In this document: piece after piece, positions 24,460-33,081 of the stretch
Layout: each line of letters starts with the position of its first letter
Numbering within the stretch: the first letter of the stretch is position 1
Origin: Nocardiopsis sp. ATB16-24
GTDB lineage: Bacteria > Actinomycetota > Actinomycetes > Streptosporangiales > Streptosporangiaceae
DNA: 64,000 bases
Assembly (NCBI RefSeq): GCF_030271535.1
Contig: NZ_JASCXJ010000002.1
Coordinates: 248,001-312,000 of the forward strand
Direction of reading: 5' to 3'
Notes under the pieces: generated by a model
Told to the model about the DNA's origin: nothing
The model's database searches: none
The model's input: the letters and a program-made list of their open reading frames with translations, nothing else
Program-made: the position numbers and the translations under genes

Positions 24460-25755
24460 TCACGGTATCCGCAGCTGTGCCAGCGCGTCCCGGATCTGAT
24501 GGCACTCCGCTGAGGAAACAGGGGAGCGTGCCAACAGGCGGGTACAGGACGCCAGAGCCGATCTCAACTGTTGAATGCGTGCGGGCGAGGGGGTGCGGGC
24601 CAGGTCGTCGATGGCGGCCAAGGCGGCGTCAGCGTCGCCCAGGAGCAGGTGGGCGCTGATCAGGTCGGCGCGGGCCAGGGTCAGGTCGCCGTAACTGCGT
24701 TGCGACGCCGGTCCGCTCTCGTAGGCGCCGATCGCGGCTCGGGCGCTTTGCAGGGCCGGTTCGGCGTCGCCAAGCAGGACGAGGGTGGAAGCGGTGTAAT
24801 AGTCGCGTTTGGGGCGGGGGAAGGTGAAGATCCCCCCGACCTTGACGCTGAGGTCCTCGGGGTCTTCCGGGGCGTGGACGGGGCGGGTCTGGAGCTGGTC
24901 CAGGGCGGCGCGCGCGGTGGTGGCGTCGCCGCGCCGGGCTGCGGCGCGGGCCTTGATGGCGGTGATGCGCGCGAAGGACTGCGGCCCGTGAGCCAGGCGT
25001 TCGACACGATCGGCCAGTTCCAGAGCCTGAGTGGTGGGTTGCCAGTCGGCGATGAGGGTCCGGGTGCCCGCGGCCCAGCTGTGCAGGTGAGGGTGTTCGG
25101 TGTAGTCGGCGCAGCGGTGGGCGTGGTCCAGATGGGTCAGGGCCGCAGTGCTGTTGCCGCTGTCATGGGCGGCGTAGGCGAGCAACAGCTCGCAGGTGCC
25201 GACTATGACCAGCAGGTCGTGGGCGTGGCGGGGTCGTGCTCCCGCTTGGTAGTGGCCGAGCGCGGTGTTGCGTAGGGCTTGGACGCGAGGAATGAGAGGC
25301 CTCGAAGGGCTGCTCACGTAGGCGCCGGCCAGGCGGGCGAGCTGGTGTTCCAGGGTGGCCAGCGCGTAGTCATCGGTGTTGTCGGTGAGCAGTCTGGTGA
25401 TATCGGGCATCGGTTCCATAGACGCTGGTCGAGCAGCGGAGGCGGCTGTTTTCGTGGTGAAGGAAAGGTGCTCGCGTTCAGGTGCTCCCAGTCCTTGTAG
25501 CGCTTGCTGGTTTCTCTTCACCGATGCGAGCACACCGCCCTTTTCGATGTCGCTCACCTTGGCCTGGGAAATTCCGGCCATCCGGGCGATAGGAACCTGT
25601 CCCAGACTGGTGTGCTTGCGTAGGGCACGGATCACCGTGGCGGCGTCGAGTTCAGCCACGGCATGTCGTACCTCAGGAAGACCCCAGAAGTAATCAGGAA
25701 TGCACCCGCATGTGCCTTTTGTCCTGCTGTGTCCGCAGTTGCGGCAGAGTGCCAT
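24460..25755 (-). CDS. zinc-ribbon plus XRE regulator with TPR-like region (first copy)
   Basis: 431 residues starting MALCRNCGHSRTKGTCGC, a four-cysteine zinc knuckle. Next come IPDYFWGLPEVRHAVAELDA, a helix-turn-helix (TSLGQVPIARMAGISQAKVS), and helical repeats to the C-terminus. GGAAAGGACGG precedes the ATG. It is the first gene of the minus-strand block and faces the conservon-like genes across a 185-base divergent promoter region that contains a perfect inverted repeat, a likely site for its own product. Confidence 0.82.
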   Translation of the reverse strand: MALCRNCGHSRTKGTCGCIPDYFWGLPEVRHAVAELDAATVIRALRKHTSLGQVPIARMAGISQAKVSDIEKGGVLASVKRNQQALQGLGAPEREHLSFTTKTAASAARPASMEPMPDITRLLTDNTDDYALATLEHQLARLAGAYVSSPSRPLIPRVQALRNTALGHYQAGARPRHAHDLLVIVGTCELLLAYAAHDSGNSTAALTHLDHAHRCADYTEHPHLHSWAAGTRTLIADWQPTTQALELADRVERLAHGPQSFARITAIKARAAARRGDATTARAALDQLQTRPVHAPEDPEDLSVKVGGIFTFPRPKRDYYTASTLVLLGDAEPALQSARAAIGAYESGPASQRSYGDLTLARADLISAHLLLGDADAALAAIDDLARTPSPARIQQLRSALASCTRLLARSPVSSAECHQIRDALAQLRIP

Positions 25756-25811
25756 CGGGAACCGTCCTTTCCGTGTCCGGTCATCGTCTACCAGCGAAGG
25801 CGGAGCCGCAT

Positions 25812-25834
25812 ATAAAGAAACTGATCTTCTTTAT
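25812..25834. promoter_or_regulatory. candidate operator in the divergent promoter
   Basis: ATAAAGAA and TTCTTTAT form perfect 8-bp arms around seven bases, in an AT-rich patch unusual for this DNA. It lies 56 bases upstream of the Zn-XRE ATG and 107 bases upstream of the roadblock gene. It could let one regulator control both directions. Confidence 0.6.
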
Positions 25835-25940
25835 CAGGCATCTGATTGCTTGCGGTTGTGCCGGGTCGTCACGCTGAAGATATGGACAACAGCCCTTCGC
25901 TGACGGGGGCGTTCCTTCCTTCGGAAAGAAAGGAGCGCCG

Positions 25941-26336
25941 ATGACGTCCCTTCTTGCGACCACACCCGTGACCAGCCCGCTGCTGAGTGAGGTGCTCACC
26001 CGCCTACCCGGGGCCCGGCAGGTGGTGGTGTGCACCGACGCCGGTCTGGTGCACACCCTGGCCCCCGGCGCCGATCGCCGACAGGCCGACCAGCTCTCCA
26101 TGCTCGGCGCCAGCCTGATCAACCTGTCCACCCACTTGGGTGAGCTCGGCTACGGCAGACCCCGACGTTTTCTCACCCGCGTGCCCGACGGGTGGCTGCT
26201 GATCTTTCCCATCGACACCCGTCTGCGCGCGGTACTCGTGGTCGATGGCACCACCAAGCTCAAGGACGCCCGCGCCTCCCTGGACCGGCTCGTGACCCGC
26301 TTCCTGGACATCTACCTGGGGGGAGGTGAGCTGTGA
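25941..26336 (+). CDS. roadblock/LC7-domain protein (conservon CvnB-like)
   Basis: 131 residues with the roadblock/LC7 (MglB) fold: LLSEVLTRLPGARQVVVCTDAGLVHTLAP, then ADQLSMLGASLINLSTHLGELGYG and GWLLIFPIDTRLRAVLVVDG. Such proteins act as GTPase-activating or scaffold partners of small GTPases. ATG follows AAAGGAGCGCCG. It starts a chain of overlapping genes: roadblock, DUF742, GTPase, flavoprotein. The CvnA histidine kinase that normally opens a conservon is absent. Confidence 0.85.
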   Translation: MTSLLATTPVTSPLLSEVLTRLPGARQVVVCTDAGLVHTLAPGADRRQADQLSMLGASLINLSTHLGELGYGRPRRFLTRVPDGWLLIFPIDTRLRAVLVVDGTTKLKDARASLDRLVTRFLDIYLGGGEL

Positions 26337-26698
26337 ACGCCCCGACCGATCCCCGGCGCGGCCCTGCGGTACCGCCATTTCGCTCCCCTGACGACCCGTG
26401 TCCGCGCCTACTCGTGGCCGACCATGCCCTGGTGTTGTGCGCCCCTTCTCCCTCCCCCGAGGCCTTGGCCGGGTTGGACGATGTCGCGCACGCCATCTAC
26501 CGGCTGTGTGCCGAACAGGCCCGAGGATCGGCGCCGTTGGTGGTCATGGAGATCGCCGCCCGGCTGAGTTACCCACGGGCCGCGACCACCACTCACCTGG
26601 GACGCCTGGCACACCTGAGCCTGGTGCAGTTGACCAACCCCCATGCGGCCACCACTCCCCATCATCTGCAGGAGGTGCTCGATGCCCTGCGCGCCTGA
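26333..26698 (+). CDS. DUF742 protein (conservon CvnC-like)
   Basis: 121 residues. The DUF742 core is a winged-helix-like region (LVVMEIAARLSYPRAATTTHLGRLAHLSLVQL). It normally works with roadblock and GTPase partners in actinobacterial conservons, where the set resembles a G-protein switch. GTG overlaps the roadblock stop (GTGA). The N-terminal 45 residues are Pro-rich. Confidence 0.82.
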   Translation: MNAPTDPRRGPAVPPFRSPDDPCPRLLVADHALVLCAPSPSPEALAGLDDVAHAIYRLCAEQARGSAPLVVMEIAARLSYPRAATTTHLGRLAHLSLVQLTNPHAATTPHHLQEVLDALRA

Positions 26699-27293
26699 AC
26701 CCGAAGCCGGCAGTAAGACCCCCGCCGCCCACAGCCAGGACGTGGGTGAGAGCGCATCTGTGCGTTACGCCCCCGGTCCCTGGACCAGCAGCAAGGTCCT
26801 GGTCACCGGAGCCGCCCGTGTGGGCAAGAGCGCGTTCACCGGCGCGGCCAGCGACATCGCGCCGGTCCGCACCATCGAGACCATTCCCAGCCCACGGGGT
26901 GATCAGGCACTCGTGCTCGACCTGGGGCGGATCACCATCAGCGACCACCACGTCCTGACGCTGGTCGGTGCGCCGCTACCCACGGTGTGGGACGGGCTGT
27001 GGCCGGACGTGGCCCGAGGAGCCCTGGGTGCCGTGGTGTTGGTCCACCCCGATGCTCCCGAGGACGGCTTCCCGGCGGTGGAGGCTTTGGAGGAGACACA
27101 CGTGCCTTTTCAGGTCGTCGTCGCCCATCTGCACAACACCACCCCGGACGTCAACAAGGTCGGCCAGGTGCTGGAGGTGGAGCCGTCCCGGGTCACCGTG
27201 TGCGACCCGCGTAGCCGCGTCGCGGCTCGCTTCGCCATCGGTGACGTGGTGCGCTGCGCGCTGGCCCAGATGGCGGGGCAGGTGTTGCTGTGA
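26682..27293 (+). CDS. small GTP-binding protein (conservon CvnD-like)
   Basis: 203 residues. P-loop VLVTGAARVGKSAF (G43-S50), then SPRGDQALVLDLGRI in the switch region and VVLVHPDAPEDGF. The NKxD-type base-recognition motif is poorly kept (VVVAHLHN), as in other CvnD proteins. The start ATG at 26682 has GGAGGTGCTCG upstream and lies inside the end of the DUF742 gene. Its stop overlaps the flavoprotein GTG. It is probably the switch protein for this locus, but without a kinase partner nearby. Confidence 0.8.
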   Translation: MPCAPEPEAGSKTPAAHSQDVGESASVRYAPGPWTSSKVLVTGAARVGKSAFTGAASDIAPVRTIETIPSPRGDQALVLDLGRITISDHHVLTLVGAPLPTVWDGLWPDVARGALGAVVLVHPDAPEDGFPAVEALEETHVPFQVVVAHLHNTTPDVNKVGQVLEVEPSRVTVCDPRSRVAARFAIGDVVRCALAQMAGQVLL

Positions 27294-28525
27294 GCTTCAA
27301 ATGCCTGATTGTGGGTGCGGGCCAGTCGGGGCTGGTACTGGCGCATGCTCTGCTCTCGGCTGGTGCGGATGTGACGGTGGTCTCCAGCCGTAGCTCCCAG
27401 GATCTGCGCAGGGGCCGAGCCCAGATCACCCAGCTGACCCTGCCGCACGGGCTGGCCGTGGAGTCCTCCTACAACCTGTCGCTGTGGTCAGGGGTAGCGC
27501 CGACGTTCGACCAGGTGTCTTTGTCGGTGGTGGCCGATGAGACCTCCCAGGTCGGCTTCACCGGGACCCTGCCCGGTGTCGGTCTGGCGGTGGATCCGCG
27601 GGTCAAGCTCGCCGACTGGCTGGAGTTCTTCGAGGACCGTGGCGGCAAGGTCGTCATCCACGGCCTGACCGTCACCGATCTGGAGTTCTTCACCCGGCCC
27701 GGCATGTACGACGTGGTGCTGTTGGCCGTGGGTGACGGCGAGCTCGGCCAGATCCTGGACGACGACCACACCCGAGCTGCTGGCGCCGGCCGCGTACGCA
27801 ACGTCACCCAGGCCTATGTCACCGACTTGCAGGCCCCTGAGGACCAGGTGTTGGTCTATTCCTGCAAAGAGGGCGAGGGCTATGTGGTGCCGACTCTGAC
27901 CGCCCAGGGGCCGGTCCACTCGGTCATGCTCATCGGCCGTCTCACCGACGAAGGCAGGATCCCCACCCTGGACGGCGCTGCTGTGGGGGCCTCCATCCAC
28001 CAGCCCGAGGCACTGCTGCGCCGAATGCGCGACATGCTGCGCATGAACCACATCCCTCTCTGGGAGCGGCTACACGAGGCCCAGCTGCTGGATCCTTTCT
28101 CTGTTCTGCTGAAGAGCGTCAAACCCAAGGTGCGCCGCCCGGTGTACACCTTCGGCCACGGCGGCTCCCTGCTGGCTGTGGCGGACACGGGCGTGAGCGT
28201 ACCCCCGCAGTGCGGACAGGGATGGGAGGCATCTTCCCGATCGGCTCAGGTCTACGCCGATCGCATCCTGGCCCACGCCGAAACCGGGCGGCCCTTCGAT
28301 GCCGATGTCCTCAACAGCATCTTTGCGGCCTACATGGAGCACAGTGGCGCCCACATCGATGTGTTCGAACAGTACGTCGACCGGTTCTGGACCGGCCGGC
28401 TCACCGAGGCCGAGCAGGACCTGTTCCAGCGCGCGTGCGCCGACCAAGCCGTCGCCGACGACTACGTGGCCGGGTTCGCCGACCCCGAGCAGCTCGTGCG
28501 CATGCTCCACCCCGCTCAAACCTGA
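27290..28525 (+). CDS. FAD-dependent monooxygenase, styrene-monooxygenase (StyA)-like
   Basis: 411 residues. N-terminal Rossmann motif CLIVGAGQSGLVLAHALLSAG, followed by VTVVSSRSSQDLRRGRAQIT, the StyA-type arrangement lacking a second NAD(P)H site. VVLLAVGDGELG lies mid-protein. StyA enzymes take reduced FAD from a separate reductase and epoxidise or hydroxylate aromatic or alkene substrates. No reductase is nearby. Translational coupling to the GTPase gene and a downstream methyltransferase and PKS suggest a tailoring role, though physical coupling to a conservon is striking. Confidence 0.8.
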   Translation: MSFKCLIVGAGQSGLVLAHALLSAGADVTVVSSRSSQDLRRGRAQITQLTLPHGLAVESSYNLSLWSGVAPTFDQVSLSVVADETSQVGFTGTLPGVGLAVDPRVKLADWLEFFEDRGGKVVIHGLTVTDLEFFTRPGMYDVVLLAVGDGELGQILDDDHTRAAGAGRVRNVTQAYVTDLQAPEDQVLVYSCKEGEGYVVPTLTAQGPVHSVMLIGRLTDEGRIPTLDGAAVGASIHQPEALLRRMRDMLRMNHIPLWERLHEAQLLDPFSVLLKSVKPKVRRPVYTFGHGGSLLAVADTGVSVPPQCGQGWEASSRSAQVYADRILAHAETGRPFDADVLNSIFAAYMEHSGAHIDVFEQYVDRFWTGRLTEAEQDLFQRACADQAVADDYVAGFADPEQLVRMLHPAQT

Positions 28526-28574
28526 CCCCATCTGCGCTCTCCTCCTCCCCCTGATGCGAAGGGCTTGGTTCGTC

Positions 28575-29273
28575 ATGCCTGAAAACACCCCGTGGGTGTC
28601 CGCACCCAACCCGGTGCTGTACAGTCCGGCCAACATCCAGCGCTACCGCAGCCTGGTCGTGGACAAATCCCACCGCTACGCCTGGCGACTCGACAACGAC
28701 CAGTTGCAGGACCTGTACCTGAAGAACGTCTCAGACCGGCACCTGGAGATCGGTCCCGCCGATCTGCACTTCCTGCACCACACCCCCGCGCCCGCGATGG
28801 CACACGGCTGGCACGTGCACGTGCTCGACATCAACCAGGCTCCCTTGGAGGAGGCCAAGACCAAGCTCGCCGGGCGAGCCCAGGTAGATACGCACGAGCA
28901 CGACATCCTCGTCGCCCCTTGGCCTTTGGCCGATCAGTCAGTGGACTCACTAGCGTGCGGCAATGTGCTGCACTGTCTGCCCGGGGCGAGGTTCCGTGCC
29001 AAGGCCGCAGTGTTCGACGAGATGGCCCGCGTCCTGACCGAGGACGGGGTGGCCTGGGGATACACCCTGCTGGGGGCCCATGACCCGGCGATCTCGCCCA
29101 ACCCACTGGCCCGGCTGCTGATGCGCTCCTACAACAAGGCCGAGAACACCTTCCACAACACCGGTGACCGCTACGCCGACCTGGAGCGTGAGCTGCATTT
29201 GCGCTTCGCCCAGGTGGAGCTGTCGGTGATGGGCTGCGCCGCGGTGTGGGTGGTCAGGGGGCCGGTCCGATGA
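28575..29273 (+). CDS. class I SAM-dependent methyltransferase
   Basis: 232 residues. SAM-binding region SDRHLEIGPADLHFLHH, then VHVLDINQAPLEEAKTKL and DSLACGNVLHCLPG. The N-terminal NIQRYRSLVVDKSHRYAWRL is conserved-looking and may cap the active site. Its stop overlaps the PKS start (ATGA), so it is likely to act on the PKS product or the same pathway. ATG 28575 has GAAGGG at long spacing. Confidence 0.8.
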   Translation: MPENTPWVSAPNPVLYSPANIQRYRSLVVDKSHRYAWRLDNDQLQDLYLKNVSDRHLEIGPADLHFLHHTPAPAMAHGWHVHVLDINQAPLEEAKTKLAGRAQVDTHEHDILVAPWPLADQSVDSLACGNVLHCLPGARFRAKAAVFDEMARVLTEDGVAWGYTLLGAHDPAISPNPLARLLMRSYNKAENTFHNTGDRYADLERELHLRFAQVELSVMGCAAVWVVRGPVR

Positions 29274-32149
29274 GAGCCGAAGTCGCCCTGCTGGGCATGG
29301 GGTTGCGTCTGCCCGGAGGCATCACCACCCCCGCCGATCTTGAACACGTCCTGCATCAAAGTCGCAGCGTCGTGGGGCCGGTGCCCGAACAACGGTGGAA
29401 GCGCATGCGTGAAGGCCTGCACCCCGACGAGGTCCCCGACCAGCCCTGGACGCTCGGGACCGTGGACGACATCGACGACTTCGACCACGCCTTCTTCTCC
29501 ATCTCAACCGACGAGGCCGCCGAGATGGACCTCCAGCAGAAGAAGCTGCTGGAGGTGACCGTCGAAGCCCTGCAGGACGCCGGCATCCGCCCCTCGTCCA
29601 TGGCCGGGACCCGCACGGGCGTCTACACCGGTGCCGCCTCCTTCGACCAGGCCGCCCGCGCATTCGCCACCGGGGCACGGTCCTCGGTGCACGCCGGATC
29701 GGGTGCGTCCATGTCGGTGCTGGCCAACCGGATCAGCTTCCACCTGAACGTGCACGGGCCGTCCCTGAACTTCGACAGCGCCTGCTCGGCCTCGGGCAGC
29801 GCGTTGCACTACGCGCTGCGCGACCTGCGCTCGGGTGCGGTGGACACCGCCATTGTGGCCGGGACCAACAGCCTGGACTCCGCACCCATCACCGCGGGCT
29901 TCCACAAACTCGGCGTCCTTGCTGCCGACGGCGTCTGCGCACCCTTCGACACCGATGCCCACGGGTACGTGCGCTCCGAAGGCATGGTCGCGGTGGTGCT
30001 GCGCCGCGTCGAGGACGTGGACCTGCGTGCACACCGGGTCTACGCCCACCTCGCGGGCAGCGGCCTCTCCCACGGGGGCCGTGCTCCGCACCTGGTGGCA
30101 CCGCGCGCCGAACATCAGGCCCGTGCCATCACCGACGCCCTGGCCGACGCCGGACTCGTACCCGATCAGGTAGGGGTGGTCCACGCCCACGGCACCGGCA
30201 CCAGGGCCGGGGATCTGGAGGAGACCCGCGGTCTGGCCCAGGGCTACACCGACCACCGCCCCGGCACTCCCACTTTGCTGGTCGGCTCCTCCAAGGCGGC
30301 CCTGGGGCACACCGAGGGCGCCGCCGCTCTGGTCGGGGTGTGCGTGATGGCGTTGGGGATGCACCGGGGCCGGGTTTGGCCCACCGTGCATCACACCCGC
30401 CCGTTGCCGCTGCTGGACAAGCGGGGCATACGGGTGCTCACCAGTGTCGAACCCTGGCCGTACAAGGACGGGGAGCCTTTGGCTGGAGGGGTATCCGCGT
30501 TCGGGTTCGGCGGTTCCAACGCCCACCTCATCCTCACCCCCGCGTCCCAGCCACCCGCCCGCAGTAGGCGTTCTTCGCATTCCCTGGTCCCGGCGCTGTT
30601 GCCGATCTCGGCACACACCCGTCCCGCGCTGGCCGACACCGCCGACCGGTGGGCCAAACACATCGGCGGCCTGGACATGCACTCCCTGGCCGCCACCGCG
30701 TTTGAGGGCCGCGACCACCACCGCCACCGTGCCGCCATCGTCACCGCCAACGCCGACACCGCCGCCCGGGCCCTACGGTGTCTGGCCCAAGGAACCCCGC
30801 ATGCGGCGCTGGTGGGCCCCTACACCCCGACCGGGATGGTGCCCGAGCGTCTGGCGTTCGTCTACTCCGGGCACGGTTCCCACCACGAGCACATGGCCGT
30901 CGAACTCGCCGCCGCCCTGCCGGAGTTCGCCAACGCGGTCGACCGGGCCCGGCGCGCGCTGCAGGCGCACGTGAGGCGGCCGGTGTGGGCGCCTGGCGAC
31001 ACCCTGGACGACTTCGAGACCATCCAACACGCCGGATGGATTGTGCAGGTGGCGCTGACCGACACCCTGGCCATGGTCGGTATCCGCCCGGCTGCGGTGG
31101 TCGGTCACTCCGCTGGGGAGGTCGCCGCCGCCTACGCCGCCGGCGCCTTGGACTTGGAGCAGTCGGCCCGTGTCATGGCTGCCCGCAGCCACCACCTGTC
31201 CACGTTGAACGGTGCAGGGGGCATGCTCGCCGTGGCCCTGGACGCCGAACAGGCCCACCGGGTCGCCTCGGAGGCGGGGCTGGAGGTGGCCGTGGCCAAC
31301 AGCCCGCACCTATCGGTGCTCTCCGGCCCACACGCCGGTTTGGAGCATGCCACCGTGCAGTTCGCCGAGCAGCAGGTGTGGTGCAAGCCCATCGCCGACG
31401 TCATCCCCGCGCACAGCCGCGCCGCCGAACCCCTCCGACCCGCTTTGGCCGCCGCGCTGGCCAACCTGGATCCGCGTCCGGCGCACGCCCTGTTCGTCTC
31501 CACCGCCACCGGTGCTCCGGTGCAGGGCCAAGAGTTGACCGGTGCTTACTGGGCCGAGCAGATCCGCCTTCCCGTGCACTTCACCGATGCCATCACCGTC
31601 CTGACCCGTGACCAGGTGACCGGCTGCGTGGAGATCGGCGCCCGCTCCGTGATCGCCGGGCACATCACCGACACCGCTCCCGGCACACCCGTGGCCACCG
31701 CTACTACCGACCCTGAAGCGTTCGTTCGTGCCCTGGCAGGACTGTACGTGCACGGCCACACCCCTACCCGACCCGTGTTCCCCGGCACCACGCCGACCAT
31801 CCCACCTCCCCACTCCTGGAATCACTGCTCCGACACCGCAGCCCCCGCTTCGATACCCGCCATGCCCGAGCAGGTCACGGCCGAGGACGCCCAGGCCCTA
31901 CTCACTGCGCTGATCACACGTACCAGTGGGGTCCACATCGACCCCGACCGTGACGCCACCGCCGACCTGGGATCCCTCGGTGTGTCCTCGCTGGACCTAG
32001 TGGCCATCACCGGACAGCTGCGGGGAGCTCACCCCCGGTGGGCGCACCTGATCCACACCGATCTAGCCCAAGCCCGCACGCTGACCAGGATCTGCGACCT
32101 GCTCACCCACTCCACCGCGGGCATGCGACCACCCCCCAAGAGGTGCTGA
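29270..32149 (+). CDS. single-module type I polyketide synthase (KS-AT-ACP)
   Basis: 959 residues. Ketosynthase (about 1-430): Cys172 in FDSACSASGSAL, His307 in HAHGTGT and His347 in AALGHTEG. Acyltransferase (about 525-830): FVYSGHGSHHE and GHSAGEVAAAYA (Ser614). C-terminal carrier domain (about 868-950) with attachment Ser907 in LGSLGVSSLDLVAI, where the usual Asp before Ser is itself Ser. There is no KR, DH, ER or TE, so it should extend without reduction and release needs another factor. The GHSAGE and PAHS motifs do not fix extender specificity. A strong terminator follows. Confidence 0.93.
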   Translation: MRAEVALLGMGLRLPGGITTPADLEHVLHQSRSVVGPVPEQRWKRMREGLHPDEVPDQPWTLGTVDDIDDFDHAFFSISTDEAAEMDLQQKKLLEVTVEALQDAGIRPSSMAGTRTGVYTGAASFDQAARAFATGARSSVHAGSGASMSVLANRISFHLNVHGPSLNFDSACSASGSALHYALRDLRSGAVDTAIVAGTNSLDSAPITAGFHKLGVLAADGVCAPFDTDAHGYVRSEGMVAVVLRRVEDVDLRAHRVYAHLAGSGLSHGGRAPHLVAPRAEHQARAITDALADAGLVPDQVGVVHAHGTGTRAGDLEETRGLAQGYTDHRPGTPTLLVGSSKAALGHTEGAAALVGVCVMALGMHRGRVWPTVHHTRPLPLLDKRGIRVLTSVEPWPYKDGEPLAGGVSAFGFGGSNAHLILTPASQPPARSRRSSHSLVPALLPISAHTRPALADTADRWAKHIGGLDMHSLAATAFEGRDHHRHRAAIVTANADTAARALRCLAQGTPHAALVGPYTPTGMVPERLAFVYSGHGSHHEHMAVELAAALPEFANAVDRARRALQAHVRRPVWAPGDTLDDFETIQHAGWIVQVALTDTLAMVGIRPAAVVGHSAGEVAAAYAAGALDLEQSARVMAARSHHLSTLNGAGGMLAVALDAEQAHRVASEAGLEVAVANSPHLSVLSGPHAGLEHATVQFAEQQVWCKPIADVIPAHSRAAEPLRPALAAALANLDPRPAHALFVSTATGAPVQGQELTGAYWAEQIRLPVHFTDAITVLTRDQVTGCVEIGARSVIAGHITDTAPGTPVATATTDPEAFVRALAGLYVHGHTPTRPVFPGTTPTIPPPHSWNHCSDTAAPASIPAMPEQVTAEDAQALLTALITRTSGVHIDPDRDATADLGSLGVSSLDLVAITGQLRGAHPRWAHLIHTDLAQARTLTRICDLLTHSTAGMRPPPKRC

Positions 32150-32180
32150 CCGTTCTCCCGTGACCCCGGACAGCACCTCG

Positions 32181-32236
32181 GGTGTCCTCGCCCCGCTGCG
32201 GGGCGCCGGGCGAGGACACCCCACATCCCTCTTTTT
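32181..32236 (+). terminator. intrinsic terminator after the PKS gene
   Basis: Perfect 13-bp arms GGTGTCCTCGCCC (32181-32193) and 32208-32220, followed by a CCTCTTTTT tract ending at 32236. It ends the roadblock-to-PKS transcript and separates it from the WhiB gene starting 19 bases later. Confidence 0.85.
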
Positions 32237-32255
32237 CGCCTCCTTGGACCTGGAC

Positions 32256-32573
32256 ATGGACTCACCCTTCACCGAACACGCCAAATGCCGTGACGTTGAC
32301 CCCGATGCGCTCTTCGTTGTGGGAAAAGCTCAGAACCACGCCAAGCTGCTCTGTCGCAGCTGTCCCGTACAGGCCGACTGCCTGGCCGAAGCGCTCGACA
32401 ACCGGATCGAATTCGGCGTGTGGGGCGGCATGACCGAACGCGAACGCCGCGCCCTGCTACGCCGCCGCACGGACGTGCCCAACTGGCGAGAACTGCTGGA
32501 GCGAGCCCGATCGACCTACGAGCAGGCCCACCCGCCCCAGACCCGACGTCCATTCCCCGCCACCACCGTCTGA
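32256..32573 (+). CDS. WhiB-family iron-sulfur transcription factor
   Basis: 105 residues. Four conserved cysteines (Cys11, Cys33, Cys36, Cys42) ligate a 4Fe-4S cluster, followed by the GVWGG turn and the basic ERERRALLRRR DNA-binding tail. It starts right after the PKS terminator, so it probably has its own promoter inside or next to that hairpin. Likely a regulator of the surrounding cluster. Start at the ATG of MDSPFTEH fits the family N-terminus; the ribosome site is weak. Confidence 0.88.
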   Translation: MDSPFTEHAKCRDVDPDALFVVGKAQNHAKLLCRSCPVQADCLAEALDNRIEFGVWGGMTERERRALLRRRTDVPNWRELLERARSTYEQAHPPQTRRPFPATTV

Positions 32574-32657
32574 GAGGCATCTCAGACGGCCAAGTTGTCA
32601 AGCCGTGACCGCGAGATCGGAGGTGAACGCACGTTGCTCGTAGAAGACCTGACCGGT

Positions 32658-32915
32658 CTACAAGCAGTGGAACAGCTGCCCCAGCATCCGGTTGAACAGG
32701 TGCCGCTGGGCCTGGGCGTGCCAGTCACCACGGAAGACGTCTCGCAGCCGCTGGGCCTCTTCCTCGATGCCGCAGGAGCAGCCGGCACGTTTGAGCGCCG
32801 ATCTGAGCTGGGCCGGCGACAAACGCGCGGCTCCGTTCGGGGTGGGCGCGACGGCCAGGACAGGGCGGACTTTGGCCCGCTCCAGGCCGTGCTGCTTGAA
32901 CTGGAGCGCCTCCAT
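32658..32915 (-). pseudogene. probable IS110-family transposase fragment
   Basis: An 85-codon frame reads KVRPVLAVAPTPNGAARLSP and AQLRSALKRAGCSCGIEEEAQRLRDVF, then MLGQLFHCL. This resembles the middle part of IS110-type transposases. No start, catalytic DEDD half or ends remain. Apart from this relic I see nothing in the roughly 500 bases between WhiB and 33082. Confidence 0.45.
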
Positions 32916-33081
32916 GGCGGCCGGATATTAGTCGCGCAGCAGCGAGCGGCCCTGGTTACCCGCCTGGCAGATACACCCCGGCGAAACACACACGCGCTAC
33001 ACCGCCCACGCCCTTGCCTCCGAACTCAGAGCGCCCAGACATCCGCCCCCTCACCCCTGCATCCGGCGACAGGAGAAGCGC

